Shown: positions 9,062-16,834 of the stretch, in pieces
Position numbering within the stretch: position 1 is the first letter of the stretch
Layout: every line of letters starts with the position of its first letter
From: Blastocatellia bacterium
GTDB taxonomy: Bacteria > Acidobacteriota > Blastocatellia > Chloracidobacteriales > Chloracidobacteriaceae
Direction: 5' to 3'
NCBI GenBank assembly: GCA_019695185.1
Contig: JAIBAN010000068.1
Location: 1-44,346, forward strand
Length of the DNA: 44,346 bases
Position numbers and translations under genes: made by a program
The notes under the pieces: generated by a model
The model's database searches: none
What the model saw: only the letters and a program-made list of their open reading frames with translations
What the model was told of the DNA's origin: nothing

Positions 9062-10453
9062 ATGATGGCCCAGAAAAAACGCCCGGCCTTTGATCATGTT
9101 TCGGCTGATTTATTGGCGCAGGCGGAGATGTGGAGTCCGGAATTATTTTGTGGGGAAGGCGCAAACGTCTATCGGGCTTCGGCCCGACCGGGAAATGTCA
9201 GTCTGAAGAAACTGGGTGGAAAATGTTTTGAAGGCTGGCGCAGGAATATATTTTTCGACGGTATAACGACTGATGAGTTGCCACCCGACGTGCCGTTGTA
9301 CCGTCAGTTTAACCTGGACGAATTTCTTCTCCATCCAGGGCCGGAACATTGGGAAACTCCCAAACTTGAAGAGTCGTGGTGCGTTCAGCCTGGAGACATT
9401 GTCATCAATCGGATGCCGCCCGTTTACGCGACGTGGATTACGCCGAGCGTTCATCGTCACCCGGTGGATGCCAACTGTTTGATTGTTCGCGGGCTCAATC
9501 AGGGTGACGGTTTTTGGTTAACCCTGGTTTTGAATCAGGAGGCGTATATCGCCTATTTGACCGCCGGCAGTGGAACAGTCCATCAACGAGTCAACGTGGG
9601 AAAGCTGAAGGAACTGCGGATTCCGGCGGTTCCCGGCGAAATTCGCCAACTGGCCGTTCAGGTGTGGGACTGTCTTGATGCGATTACCAGTCTTGCCGAG
9701 GCTACCTATCGGCTCCGGGAAGATGTGGCCGAAAACGTGGCCGGGTATTTTTCGGAATTTGATTGGATGGGGTCTGATTTTGAGGCGCAACTTCGGAACG
9801 GAACGTTTTTCCCGGCTCCGGCCATTGATGAATCACTCAAGCCGCAACACGTCGCGCTGGGAGCCTGGCATCATCTGTTGCGTCGTAAATTGGGCTGGGT
9901 TTCCCTGGCGGAAGTCACCATCGGGCCACAGTCTCAGCCACGTTTGGGAACTGCTCCCAATAAAAAGATTTCGTTTCTTCGCCTGGGGGATGCGGATGAT
10001 GAATTCGGTTTCAATGAGGCGGAATTGACTCATTCGGTCCAACAACTGACTCGTGTTTTTCGCCAACCGCTCCAGGCAAATGAGGTTTTGCTTTCAACGC
10101 TCGTAACCAATCCGCGAGTGGTTTTTGCCGACCATATCCCCACCGCAACCATTCATCCGGTGGACCAATGGGAGCGATTCACCTTTTTGGAAACCCCTGG
10201 CGGGTGGGCCTTGGTGCTTGCCACGCCACCCATTCAACAACAAATTTCCATGCTGGCTCAGGGAAGCGTGCAACAGTTTGCCAGTGCGGGCAGCTACTAT
10301 CGAATTTTGGTGCCTCCGATTCCGTTTGAACTCCGCCGGAAATGGGACCACCGGCTCCGCGAGCATCGCGCCCGCAAACGGGAACTGGTTGCCGATTGGA
10401 AGAAATTGCGGGCGGAAGGCCAGCGGCTTTTTGAAATCTGGTTCAACGGGTAA
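9062..10453 (+). CDS. HsdS-like target-recognition (specificity) protein
   Basis: The 463-residue product resembles type I restriction specificity subunits, which read the DNA target through two TRDs. Typical pieces are G-D-I-V-I-N-R-M, V-H-Q-R-V-N-V-G-K-L-K-E-L-R-I-P in the first half, and V-L-L-S-T-L-V, F-A-S-A-G-S-Y-Y-R-I-L-V-P-P-I-P in the second. Helical spacers lie near residues 200-230 and at the basic C-terminus (R-L-R-E-H-R-A-R-K-R-E-L). It starts with tandem ATG codons at 9062/9065. Within the operon it is separated from the second HsdS by the methyltransferase, so the locus has two specificity-type proteins. The sequence is divergent, so it could have a role other than guiding methylation. 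Confidence 0.75.
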   Translation: MMAQKKRPAFDHVSADLLAQAEMWSPELFCGEGANVYRASARPGNVSLKKLGGKCFEGWRRNIFFDGITTDELPPDVPLYRQFNLDEFLLHPGPEHWETPKLEESWCVQPGDIVINRMPPVYATWITPSVHRHPVDANCLIVRGLNQGDGFWLTLVLNQEAYIAYLTAGSGTVHQRVNVGKLKELRIPAVPGEIRQLAVQVWDCLDAITSLAEATYRLREDVAENVAGYFSEFDWMGSDFEAQLRNGTFFPAPAIDESLKPQHVALGAWHHLLRRKLGWVSLAEVTIGPQSQPRLGTAPNKKISFLRLGDADDEFGFNEAELTHSVQQLTRVFRQPLQANEVLLSTLVTNPRVVFADHIPTATIHPVDQWERFTFLETPGGWALVLATPPIQQQISMLAQGSVQQFASAGSYYRILVPPIPFELRRKWDHRLREHRARKRELVADWKKLRAEGQRLFEIWFNG

Positions 10454-10476
10454 CCGGATTTTGACAGGATGGATGT

Positions 10477-10866
10477 GTGACGCCTCAAATTTTTGAAACG
10501 GTCATCAATCAATTGCGCCACGGGCCAAAACCGTTGGATGAGGTGTGGGCCTTCGTGCGCGAGTCGGGCAGCGACTGGTCGGAACCGCAACTCCGGTTGT
10601 TTCTGCGCTGTTTTGAAGGCGTCGAACTGGACACCGGCAGCACGCCGCCGCTGGTGCGGGCCGGTCAGCGGACGGAGCAGGAAGAACTCCTGGAAGCCAT
10701 TCTGCATGTAGTGGCTGCGCATCAGGGCAAGCCTGTTCATCCAATGGACATCAAGCGCACGTTGCCGGAACGCTTTATCACCAGCGCCGAACAAATCGTG
10801 GCTTTGGCGAAGAAATCAAAATCGATGGAAGTTTTTGGGCCGGGATTGATTCGATTACGCAAATAG
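10477..10866 (+). CDS. Small protein, possibly winged-helix, in the operon
   Basis: A GTG start follows AGGATGG by a few bases. The 129 residues consist of two helix-rich halves (I-N-Q-L-R-H-G-P-K-P-L-D-E-V-W and I-L-H-V-V-A-A-H-Q-G-K-P-V-H) and end in V-F-G-P-G-L-I-R-L-R-K, the usual wing-like end of small winged-helix proteins. No family is recognised. It lies 23 bp after the TRD gene and 18 bp before the methyltransferase. A linker or regulator of the modification complex is an inference. Confidence 0.65.
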   Translation: MTPQIFETVINQLRHGPKPLDEVWAFVRESGSDWSEPQLRLFLRCFEGVELDTGSTPPLVRAGQRTEQEELLEAILHVVAAHQGKPVHPMDIKRTLPERFITSAEQIVALAKKSKSMEVFGPGLIRLRK

Positions 10867-10884
10867 CAGGGACAGGATTCAACT

Positions 10885-12912
10885 ATGAAACAACCGAAAC
10901 TGATTGAAACGCAGGCTCCGCCAACCGTCAACACAACCTTGGAAACACTCTTGCGAAAATTCAAAGCCGACGAATTTGACCAGGTTCAACTCCTGGACTC
11001 CGGCGCGGAAGAAGCTCCGGCGATTGTCTGGGGCCGGTATCAGGGCGTTGATTCGCCTCGGGTGTTTGTGTTGGCGGTGGTTCCCGGAACCTGGGGGCAG
11101 GTCAACGCGGATTATGTGCAGCAGCGCATGTGGGACAAAACCCCGCCTGAAACCAGACAGGATGAGTATCCGCTGTTTGGCTTGGTATCGGACGGCAAAA
11201 ACGAAATGGCCTTTGACCTGGGGCATCCGTCGCACCAGATTGACCGGTTGCCGACACTTCAGGAAATCGGCAACTACAATTTGATGAAAGCCGACCCGAC
11301 CTATCGCTGGTCCATGCGGATGTATGACCGGCTGATGAAGGGCTTCAACGCCTTTCACGAACAGGTCTATCAAACCGTCAAAGACCGGGTGTCGAACAAA
11401 AACGACATCATTTTGGAAGTGGCCAAGATTCTGTTTCTCGAATCCTTCCGCTTGCACCACGAAGGAAGAGCCCTGGAATTCCCGCTGGAGGAAAACACCT
11501 ATCGGCTGGATGAGGTCTTTACGGCTGAGTATGTGCGCCAAAACAAGGCCGAGGCGGTCGCCAAAATCCAGGCGGCGTTTGACCATTTCAAAGCGCATCC
11601 CGATTACGTGGTGACGGATGACACCGGCACCAACCATGCCATTTTTGACGAACAAACCCATTTGATGCTCCGGCAGCCGCGCAACTATGAAACCCTGCTC
11701 GAATTGATTCAGGAACTCGGTCCGGTGACCGACAATCGCGGACAGGTGGTCAAACCGGCGGGCACGCTGGCCGATGTTTCGGCGGATGTCCTGGGGCGGG
11801 CGTTTGACGTGTTTTTGCGGGCCAACTTCGAATCAAAAGGCGGTTTGGGCGTCTATCTGACGCCTGCGCCGGTCAAGCAGGCGATGCTGGCGATTGCCTT
11901 TCACGACATCATGGAGCAGGAACCGGGATTGCTCACGGCGCGGGACGCTGACGGCAAACCTTCGTTTCGGTTTTGCGACCCGACCTGCGGCACCTACGGG
12001 TTTGGGACGGTGGCGATGGGGTTTACCGCCCGTGCCTTGCAACAAATCCGCAGCCTCAACACGATTCCCGACGTGCGGCGGGACAAACTGTTTCAGGATA
12101 TGCTGGAACACAGCTTCGTCGGTGCCGATTCGGCTCCCATGATGGTCACGCTGGCACGGGTCAATATGGCCCTGTTGGGCGCACCCAAGGCCAAGATTTT
12201 TTACACCCTGAATTCGCTTCTTTCGGACCAGTTGAAAGTCGGCGGCTATGACCTTATCTGCACCAATCCGCCGTTTGGCACGCCCAAATTCAACAAGGAC
12301 CAGACCGACGCCAAGCAAAACTTTGAACGCAACATGGAAGTGATTCTGGAGAAATTCCGCTCCGATTTGAAACCGCGCCCGGATAAAAAAGGCTTGGCCT
12401 ACGAACCTTCGGTTTCGGGGCTGGCAATGGGGGCGGCTCCCGACAGCAAAGGCATCTGGAAACCGACTTCGGCCAATATTGACCCGGCGGTGCTCTTTAT
12501 TGACCGCTGCCTGCAAATGCTCAAACCCGGAGGCCGGTTGCTTATCGTGCTGCCCGACGGGGTGCTTTGCAATTCCGGCGACCGCTATGTGCGGGAATAC
12601 ATCATGGGCAAAAAAGACGAAGCCACCGGCCAGTTCCACGGCGGCAAGGCGATTGTCAAAGCCGTGATTAGCCTTCCGTCCGATACCTTCAAACTGGCGG
12701 GAACGGGCGCGAAAACCAGCATTCTCTATCTGCAAAAACGCCGGGCGCAGCCCGACCAGCCGGAACGGTTCCAGGACCAGCCGCAAACCGACGTGTTTAT
12801 GGGCGTGGCCGAAACCCTGGGCTACACAGTGAAAAACAACACCGAGGATTACAGCACCGGCGTACCAAATGATTTGGCGATTATCACCGGGGCGTATCGG
12901 AGGGGGGAATAA
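10885..12912 (+). CDS. hsdM: Type I-like N6-adenine DNA methyltransferase (HsdM-like)
   Basis: This enzyme would transfer a methyl group from S-adenosylmethionine to adenine in the self-recognition site. An N-terminal extension of about 300 residues precedes G-L-G-V-Y-L-T-P and the SAM-binding motif I, D-P-T-C-G-T-Y-G-F-G, from residue 365. The catalytic motif N-P-P-F lies at 461-464, as in gamma-type N6-adenine methylases of the HsdM family. At 675 residues it is longer than the usual 500-550. The next gene is a two-TRD HsdS starting 2 bp downstream, so methyltransferase and specificity subunit are a translational pair. No hsdR homologue is present, which sets the locus apart from a classical type I system. 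Confidence 0.9.
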   Translation: MKQPKLIETQAPPTVNTTLETLLRKFKADEFDQVQLLDSGAEEAPAIVWGRYQGVDSPRVFVLAVVPGTWGQVNADYVQQRMWDKTPPETRQDEYPLFGLVSDGKNEMAFDLGHPSHQIDRLPTLQEIGNYNLMKADPTYRWSMRMYDRLMKGFNAFHEQVYQTVKDRVSNKNDIILEVAKILFLESFRLHHEGRALEFPLEENTYRLDEVFTAEYVRQNKAEAVAKIQAAFDHFKAHPDYVVTDDTGTNHAIFDEQTHLMLRQPRNYETLLELIQELGPVTDNRGQVVKPAGTLADVSADVLGRAFDVFLRANFESKGGLGVYLTPAPVKQAMLAIAFHDIMEQEPGLLTARDADGKPSFRFCDPTCGTYGFGTVAMGFTARALQQIRSLNTIPDVRRDKLFQDMLEHSFVGADSAPMMVTLARVNMALLGAPKAKIFYTLNSLLSDQLKVGGYDLICTNPPFGTPKFNKDQTDAKQNFERNMEVILEKFRSDLKPRPDKKGLAYEPSVSGLAMGAAPDSKGIWKPTSANIDPAVLFIDRCLQMLKPGGRLLIVLPDGVLCNSGDRYVREYIMGKKDEATGQFHGGKAIVKAVISLPSDTFKLAGTGAKTSILYLQKRRAQPDQPERFQDQPQTDVFMGVAETLGYTVKNNTEDYSTGVPNDLAIITGAYRRGE

Positions 12913-12914
12913 AG

Positions 12915-14438
12915 GTGCATTCAACAAGAGTAAAGTCTGCCTTAATAGATACGAAGCGATTGGATTCAGCCTATTATCATCCTCAGTACCTTCTTGATGA
13001 AGAACAATTGAAAAAAATTGGCTCTGAATTACTGGGAAATACAGGCAGATTCTTTGCCGGTCCTTTTGGTTCAGAACTTCCAAGTTCTCTCTATTTGGAA
13101 GCAGGGATTCCATTATTTCGAGTCGGAAACGTAGGGAGTTTTGAAATCAATTTTGCTGATATGGCCTATCTGTCTCCAGAGGTTCATCACAACCTATCTA
13201 CCTCAGAAGTGAAGCCTGGAGATTTACTGATTGTGAAAGCCAGCGTTGGAGAGAAAATTTGCAAGGTGCCAGATTCAATCCCTAAAGCCAATATTACGCA
13301 ACACATCATTGCGTTAAGGCCAAATGGAAAAACGGATATTGATTTTCTTGCGGCTTTTTTATTTTGCGAATTTGGAAAGAGGCAGTTAGTACGTCGTTCC
13401 CTTGGAAGCATCATTCAATATTTGGGTGTTAATGATACTCGAAGTGTCTTGTATCCTCCCTTCTCAAAAACAGCCCAAACCTACATCGGCGACAAAGTGC
13501 GGCAGGCGGAGCGGCTGCGGGAGCGGGCGGGCATTTTGAAAAAACAGGTTCATGAAACGCTGGATAACCTAGTTCCTCCTTTTGATGAGCAAGTACGATC
13601 TTTTACCAAAGTTAAAATGCCCCAATTAAGTGATCGGCTAGATATTCAGCCCTACCGCACTCATTTCTTGGAACAAGTTGAATCCATAAAAAAAATTAAA
13701 TATAGCCAGCTTAACAAAATTGCTTCTTTATTTTCTGGGGATGCCGTTCCGACACCTGAATTTTTATCATCAGGCATTCCGCTAGTGAGAATCCGCAACA
13801 TCGGTTTGGATGGCTTGATCGAACAAGATGTCTTTGTATCAAGTGAATATGCCTCAAGAAAAAAAGCCTATCTAGCAAAGCCTGGGCAAATAGTTGTTGG
13901 GATGGATGGTTACTTTAAGGCGCAGTTTTTTATAGAGGCAGATTTACCTCAATTCATCAATCAACGGGTCGCGATTATTGAGGCAACAGGAATTCGCCCA
14001 GAACTCCTTTGTTTTTGGTTAAATCGTAAGGAAGGGCAAAACCAACTCAATCAATGGGCAGTTAAAACTACAGTCGAGCATACAAGTCTTTCATACATTT
14101 CAAAGGTGTTGATCCCGCGATTGGATGACAAAATGGAAGGGGTGCTGGCTGACAAGATTTTAACTTCAAGGATTTATATTTGGCTTTCGGGACAACTTAC
14201 AACCAGTGCCAAATTCCTTGTCGAAGCCCTCATTGAAGGCAACCTCACCGAAACCGAATTGAAAGACGCCCAGGAAGCCCTGACGCGGGGCGACCGGGGA
14301 CCGGACCGGGCGATTTTGCAGCGGTTGACGCGCAAAGGATTTGACGTGGCGGGAGAGCCTCGGCTGTTTGCGGATTTGGACGCGCTCTATGCGGCGCTGG
14401 ATGAAGCCAGGCCAACCGACGAACCGGTGGAGGCGTGA
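12915..14438 (+). CDS. hsdS: Type I restriction specificity subunit, two TRDs
   Basis: A GTG start follows GGGGGGA about 7 nt upstream and lies 2 bp after the methyltransferase stop. Two similar halves are visible: G-I-P-L-F-R-V-G-N-V-G with P-G-D-L-L-I-V-K-A-S-V-G (residues about 55-115), and G-I-P-L-V-R-I-R-N-I-G with P-G-Q-I-V-V-G-M-D-G (about 285-345). A helical spacer near 190-215 separates them. Each half would read one part of a bipartite target. The C-terminal 75 residues (L-T-E-T-E-L-K-D-A-Q-E-A-L) extend beyond a normal HsdS. The TRD-coding DNA is clearly more AT-rich than the spacer and the C-terminal part, a sign of domain exchange. Confidence 0.9.
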   Translation: MHSTRVKSALIDTKRLDSAYYHPQYLLDEEQLKKIGSELLGNTGRFFAGPFGSELPSSLYLEAGIPLFRVGNVGSFEINFADMAYLSPEVHHNLSTSEVKPGDLLIVKASVGEKICKVPDSIPKANITQHIIALRPNGKTDIDFLAAFLFCEFGKRQLVRRSLGSIIQYLGVNDTRSVLYPPFSKTAQTYIGDKVRQAERLRERAGILKKQVHETLDNLVPPFDEQVRSFTKVKMPQLSDRLDIQPYRTHFLEQVESIKKIKYSQLNKIASLFSGDAVPTPEFLSSGIPLVRIRNIGLDGLIEQDVFVSSEYASRKKAYLAKPGQIVVGMDGYFKAQFFIEADLPQFINQRVAIIEATGIRPELLCFWLNRKEGQNQLNQWAVKTTVEHTSLSYISKVLIPRLDDKMEGVLADKILTSRIYIWLSGQLTTSAKFLVEALIEGNLTETELKDAQEALTRGDRGPDRAILQRLTRKGFDVAGEPRLFADLDALYAALDEARPTDEPVEA

Positions 14439-15604
14439 TGAATTACGGGAAAACGGTTGAATCCATCCGGCAGGTTCACGAGGCGGCGCAGACGGCGACG
14501 GCGCGGAGCATCAATCAGGTTTTGACGGTGCGCAACTGGCTGATTGGCGCGTACATTTTCGAGTTTGAGCAAAACGGCGAAGACCGGGCGGCTTACGGAG
14601 AGAAGCTGATTCGGTCGCTGGCGGATGATTTCAGCCGAAACGGGTTGGAAGGGCTTTCCACCACCAATTTGAAATATTGCCGGTTGTTTGCCCTGGCCTA
14701 TCCACTGACCGGAATTGGTCAGACAGTGTCTGACCAATTTGAAAATCTGCGGATTATGCCGGTCTCAACCGAAAGTCAGCCGGTGGAATTCCGGTTTCCG
14801 GCACTCGCAGCCAAACATGCCGGGCAGCCGTCGCTCGCGTGGCAGGATGCCGGATATTACCGGCGTTTGATTGGCGAATTGACCTGGTCACACCTGCTGG
14901 AGCTGGCCCGGATTGACGACCCCGTCAAACGGGCGTTTTATGAAGTGGAAAGCCTCAAAAGCCGCTGGACGCAACGCGACCTGAAACGGCAAATCAACAG
15001 CCTGCTGTTTGAACGGGTGGGGCTGTCACCGGACAAAGCCGCCGTGTTGACGCTGGCCGCCGAAGGGCAGGCGCTGGAGCAGCCCCGGTTGCTGTTGCGG
15101 GACCCTTACGTTTTGGAGTTTCTCGGTATTGAGCAGGCGACTTTCAGCGAATCGGAACTGGAACAGGCGCTGATTGACCATTTGCAGGATTTTATTCTCG
15201 AATTGGGCCGCGATTTCTGCTTTATGGAGCGGCAATTCAAAATCACGGTCGGCGGACGGCATCACTACCTGGATTTGCTGTTTTTCCACCGCCGCCTGCG
15301 GTGTCTGTTTGCAATTGACCTCAAACTGGGCGCGTTCCAGCACGAAGACGCCGGACAGATGAATTTTTACCTCAATTATTTGCAAGACCAGGTTGCCTTT
15401 CCGGATGAGAATCCGCCCATCGGGCTGATTTTGTGCGCCGAAAAAGACGCCGAAGAGGTCCATTACGCCACGGCGGGACTCAGCCAGCAGCTTTTTGTTT
15501 CGCGGTACAAACTGGCGCTTCCCTCCGAGGAGCAATTGAAACAGTGGTTGCGCGAGGAACAGGCACAACTTCAGATGCGCCTGGAAAAGCAAACAGATTT
15601 ATAG
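14438..15604 (+). CDS. DUF1016 / YhcG-type PD-(D/E)xK nuclease domain protein
   Basis: The N-terminal half (V-L-T-V-R-N-W-L-I-G, F-S-R-N-G-L-E-G-L-S-T-T-N-L-K-Y, L-T-W-S-H-L-L-E-L) is the DUF1016 helical domain. The C-terminal half is a PD-(D/E)xK nuclease-like fold with Asp279 in Y-L-D-L-L-F-F and Asp294-x-Lys296 in A-I-D-L-K-L-G. Members often sit inside type I restriction loci; their exact task is not settled. GGAGG lies 4 nt before ATG 14438, which shares one base with the hsdS stop; GTG 14435 is less likely. An insertion-like peptide I-G-Q-T-V-S-D-Q-F near residue 93 is encoded by a perfect palindrome. Confidence 0.88.
   Translation: MNYGKTVESIRQVHEAAQTATARSINQVLTVRNWLIGAYIFEFEQNGEDRAAYGEKLIRSLADDFSRNGLEGLSTTNLKYCRLFALAYPLTGIGQTVSDQFENLRIMPVSTESQPVEFRFPALAAKHAGQPSLAWQDAGYYRRLIGELTWSHLLELARIDDPVKRAFYEVESLKSRWTQRDLKRQINSLLFERVGLSPDKAAVLTLAAEGQALEQPRLLLRDPYVLEFLGIEQATFSESELEQALIDHLQDFILELGRDFCFMERQFKITVGGRHHYLDLLFFHRRLRCLFAIDLKLGAFQHEDAGQMNFYLNYLQDQVAFPDENPPIGLILCAEKDAEEVHYATAGLSQQLFVSRYKLALPSEEQLKQWLREEQAQLQMRLEKQTDL
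14713..14739. repeat. 27-bp palindrome inside the DUF1016 gene
   Basis: AATTGGTCAGACA and its exact complement TGTCTGACCAATT flank one central G. The palindrome is in frame and encodes I-G-Q-T-V-S-D-Q-F. A second, slightly changed copy lies at 15610-15634. Confidence 0.85.
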
Positions 15605-15609
15605 GCAAC

Positions 15610-15634
15610 ATTGGCCAGACGCTGTCTGACCAAT
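15610..15634. repeat. Second copy of the palindrome, in the gap after DUF1016
   Basis: ATTGGCCAGAC and GTCTGACCAAT form an 11-bp inverted repeat with one mismatch around GCT. It lies between the DUF1016 stop and the next start. Read in the corresponding frame it would encode I-G-Q-T-L-S-D-Q-F, nearly the peptide of the copy inside the gene. Confidence 0.8.
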
Positions 15635-15647
15635 TCAGGGGCGCATT

Positions 15648-16820
15648 ATGTCGTTTCACAGTGGAACCATTCGAGCCTTGCAACAACTTCTCAGCGTGGG
15701 TGAGACCGAGGAAACGGCTTTGCAGCCGCTCCAGGCTGGACGGGAACTCGGTTTGTGGACGGTTTCAGCCGATGGCAAGCGGGCGGTCGCAACAGAGACG
15801 CTGGTGGAGTTGTGGGAGCGCCTCCCGAGCGATGCCGAAACCGTCGCGGCAGTTTTCGCCTGCGACCCGACCGTGCGCGAAAAATGGTTTCAAATCATTG
15901 CGGCCCGGTTGAATGAGTTGGGCCAGGGCCGGGATGCGGAAAGCCTGTGCCGGGCCGTTTCAACCCTGTCAGCAGCGGCAACGGCGGTGGAAGCCAATCT
16001 GCCGCACTCCAGGCTGGAGCCGACCGGATTCCAGGAAATTGAAGCGGAATTGCTTGGGGCGACGGCGGAACAAGCGATTTGCACACCGAAGTTGCTCCGC
16101 GTGCTGGGTGACACGTCGCGGTTGGTGGAAGCCGGAAAAGGGAAACCGGGGAGGGCCTTGCCTGATGTGGATGCCTTGAACCCGTCCCAAAACTGGATTT
16201 CGGGTCGCTTGCTGCGGCTGCCAAAGGCCGAAGATGTGAGCCGGACCGCTCCCTCCTCTGCTTTGTCGGGCGGCTGGGCCGGGGATTCCACGAATGCGAT
16301 GCAGTGGGTGCTGGGATGCCCGTGGGCCTTTTTGCTCGCTCAGGTGGCCTTTACCCAGGAAGCCTGGGCCGCCGAACGGATTTCCGGTCGGCTGGCGCTG
16401 GAGATTGACAGGGTGCATGTGGCGATGGTCCATCAGCCTCCACGGGTTGAAATCGCGGTCACCTCCGCCACCGGCGAGGAAGTGGGGTGCGGGTCGTTGG
16501 GTGAATTACTGGTCCGTTTATGTCGGCGGCTGGGGATTGTGATATTAGGACGAAATGTGACCGGGGCCGTCCTGGATGCCCGCCTGGCACCGTTGATTGA
16601 GCAGTTGCAACGCTCCAAAGTCTGGCGATTTGACCCAGGTGGAGGACTACGCCAGCCGGGGTATGTCATTCACGAACGGTTTTCCGACCAGTGTTACCAG
16701 ATTACAGGTAGTAAATATTTCTATCGCCTGGGTGAACGCGTAACCGCAGAAATCCGTGCCTGTTGCGATGCCTGGGCCAAGGAACGACTGGTTACAACGG
16801 CTGTGTCCGTAGGGTTGTGA
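15648..16820 (+). CDS. Unknown operon protein, 390 residues
   Basis: The start ATG follows AGGGGCGCATT and lies 43 bp after DUF1016. The N-terminus (I-R-A-L-Q-Q-L-L, L-Q-A-G-R-E-L-G-L-W-T-V) looks helix-turn-helix-like; the middle is helical and Ala/Glu-rich, and the C-terminus returns to mixed strands. I find no catalytic motif and recognise no family. It is followed after 14 bp by the giant ATPase, so the two are probably made together. In a methylation-linked defence operon it could be an adaptor for the ATPase; that is inference from position only. Confidence 0.75.
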   Translation: MSFHSGTIRALQQLLSVGETEETALQPLQAGRELGLWTVSADGKRAVATETLVELWERLPSDAETVAAVFACDPTVREKWFQIIAARLNELGQGRDAESLCRAVSTLSAAATAVEANLPHSRLEPTGFQEIEAELLGATAEQAICTPKLLRVLGDTSRLVEAGKGKPGRALPDVDALNPSQNWISGRLLRLPKAEDVSRTAPSSALSGGWAGDSTNAMQWVLGCPWAFLLAQVAFTQEAWAAERISGRLALEIDRVHVAMVHQPPRVEIAVTSATGEEVGCGSLGELLVRLCRRLGIVILGRNVTGAVLDARLAPLIEQLQRSKVWRFDPGGGLRQPGYVIHERFSDQCYQITGSKYFYRLGERVTAEIRACCDAWAKERLVTTAVSVGL

Positions 16821-16834
16821 AAGAGGTGAAAGAG

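Noticed and set aside
11833..13113. 426-residue minus-strand open frame
   Set aside because: It lies fully over the methyltransferase and hsdS genes, whose motifs fix the coding strand.
10885..14438. Ordinary type I restriction system
   Set aside because: HsdM and HsdS are present, but no HsdR helicase-nuclease gene occurs anywhere in the operon or window.
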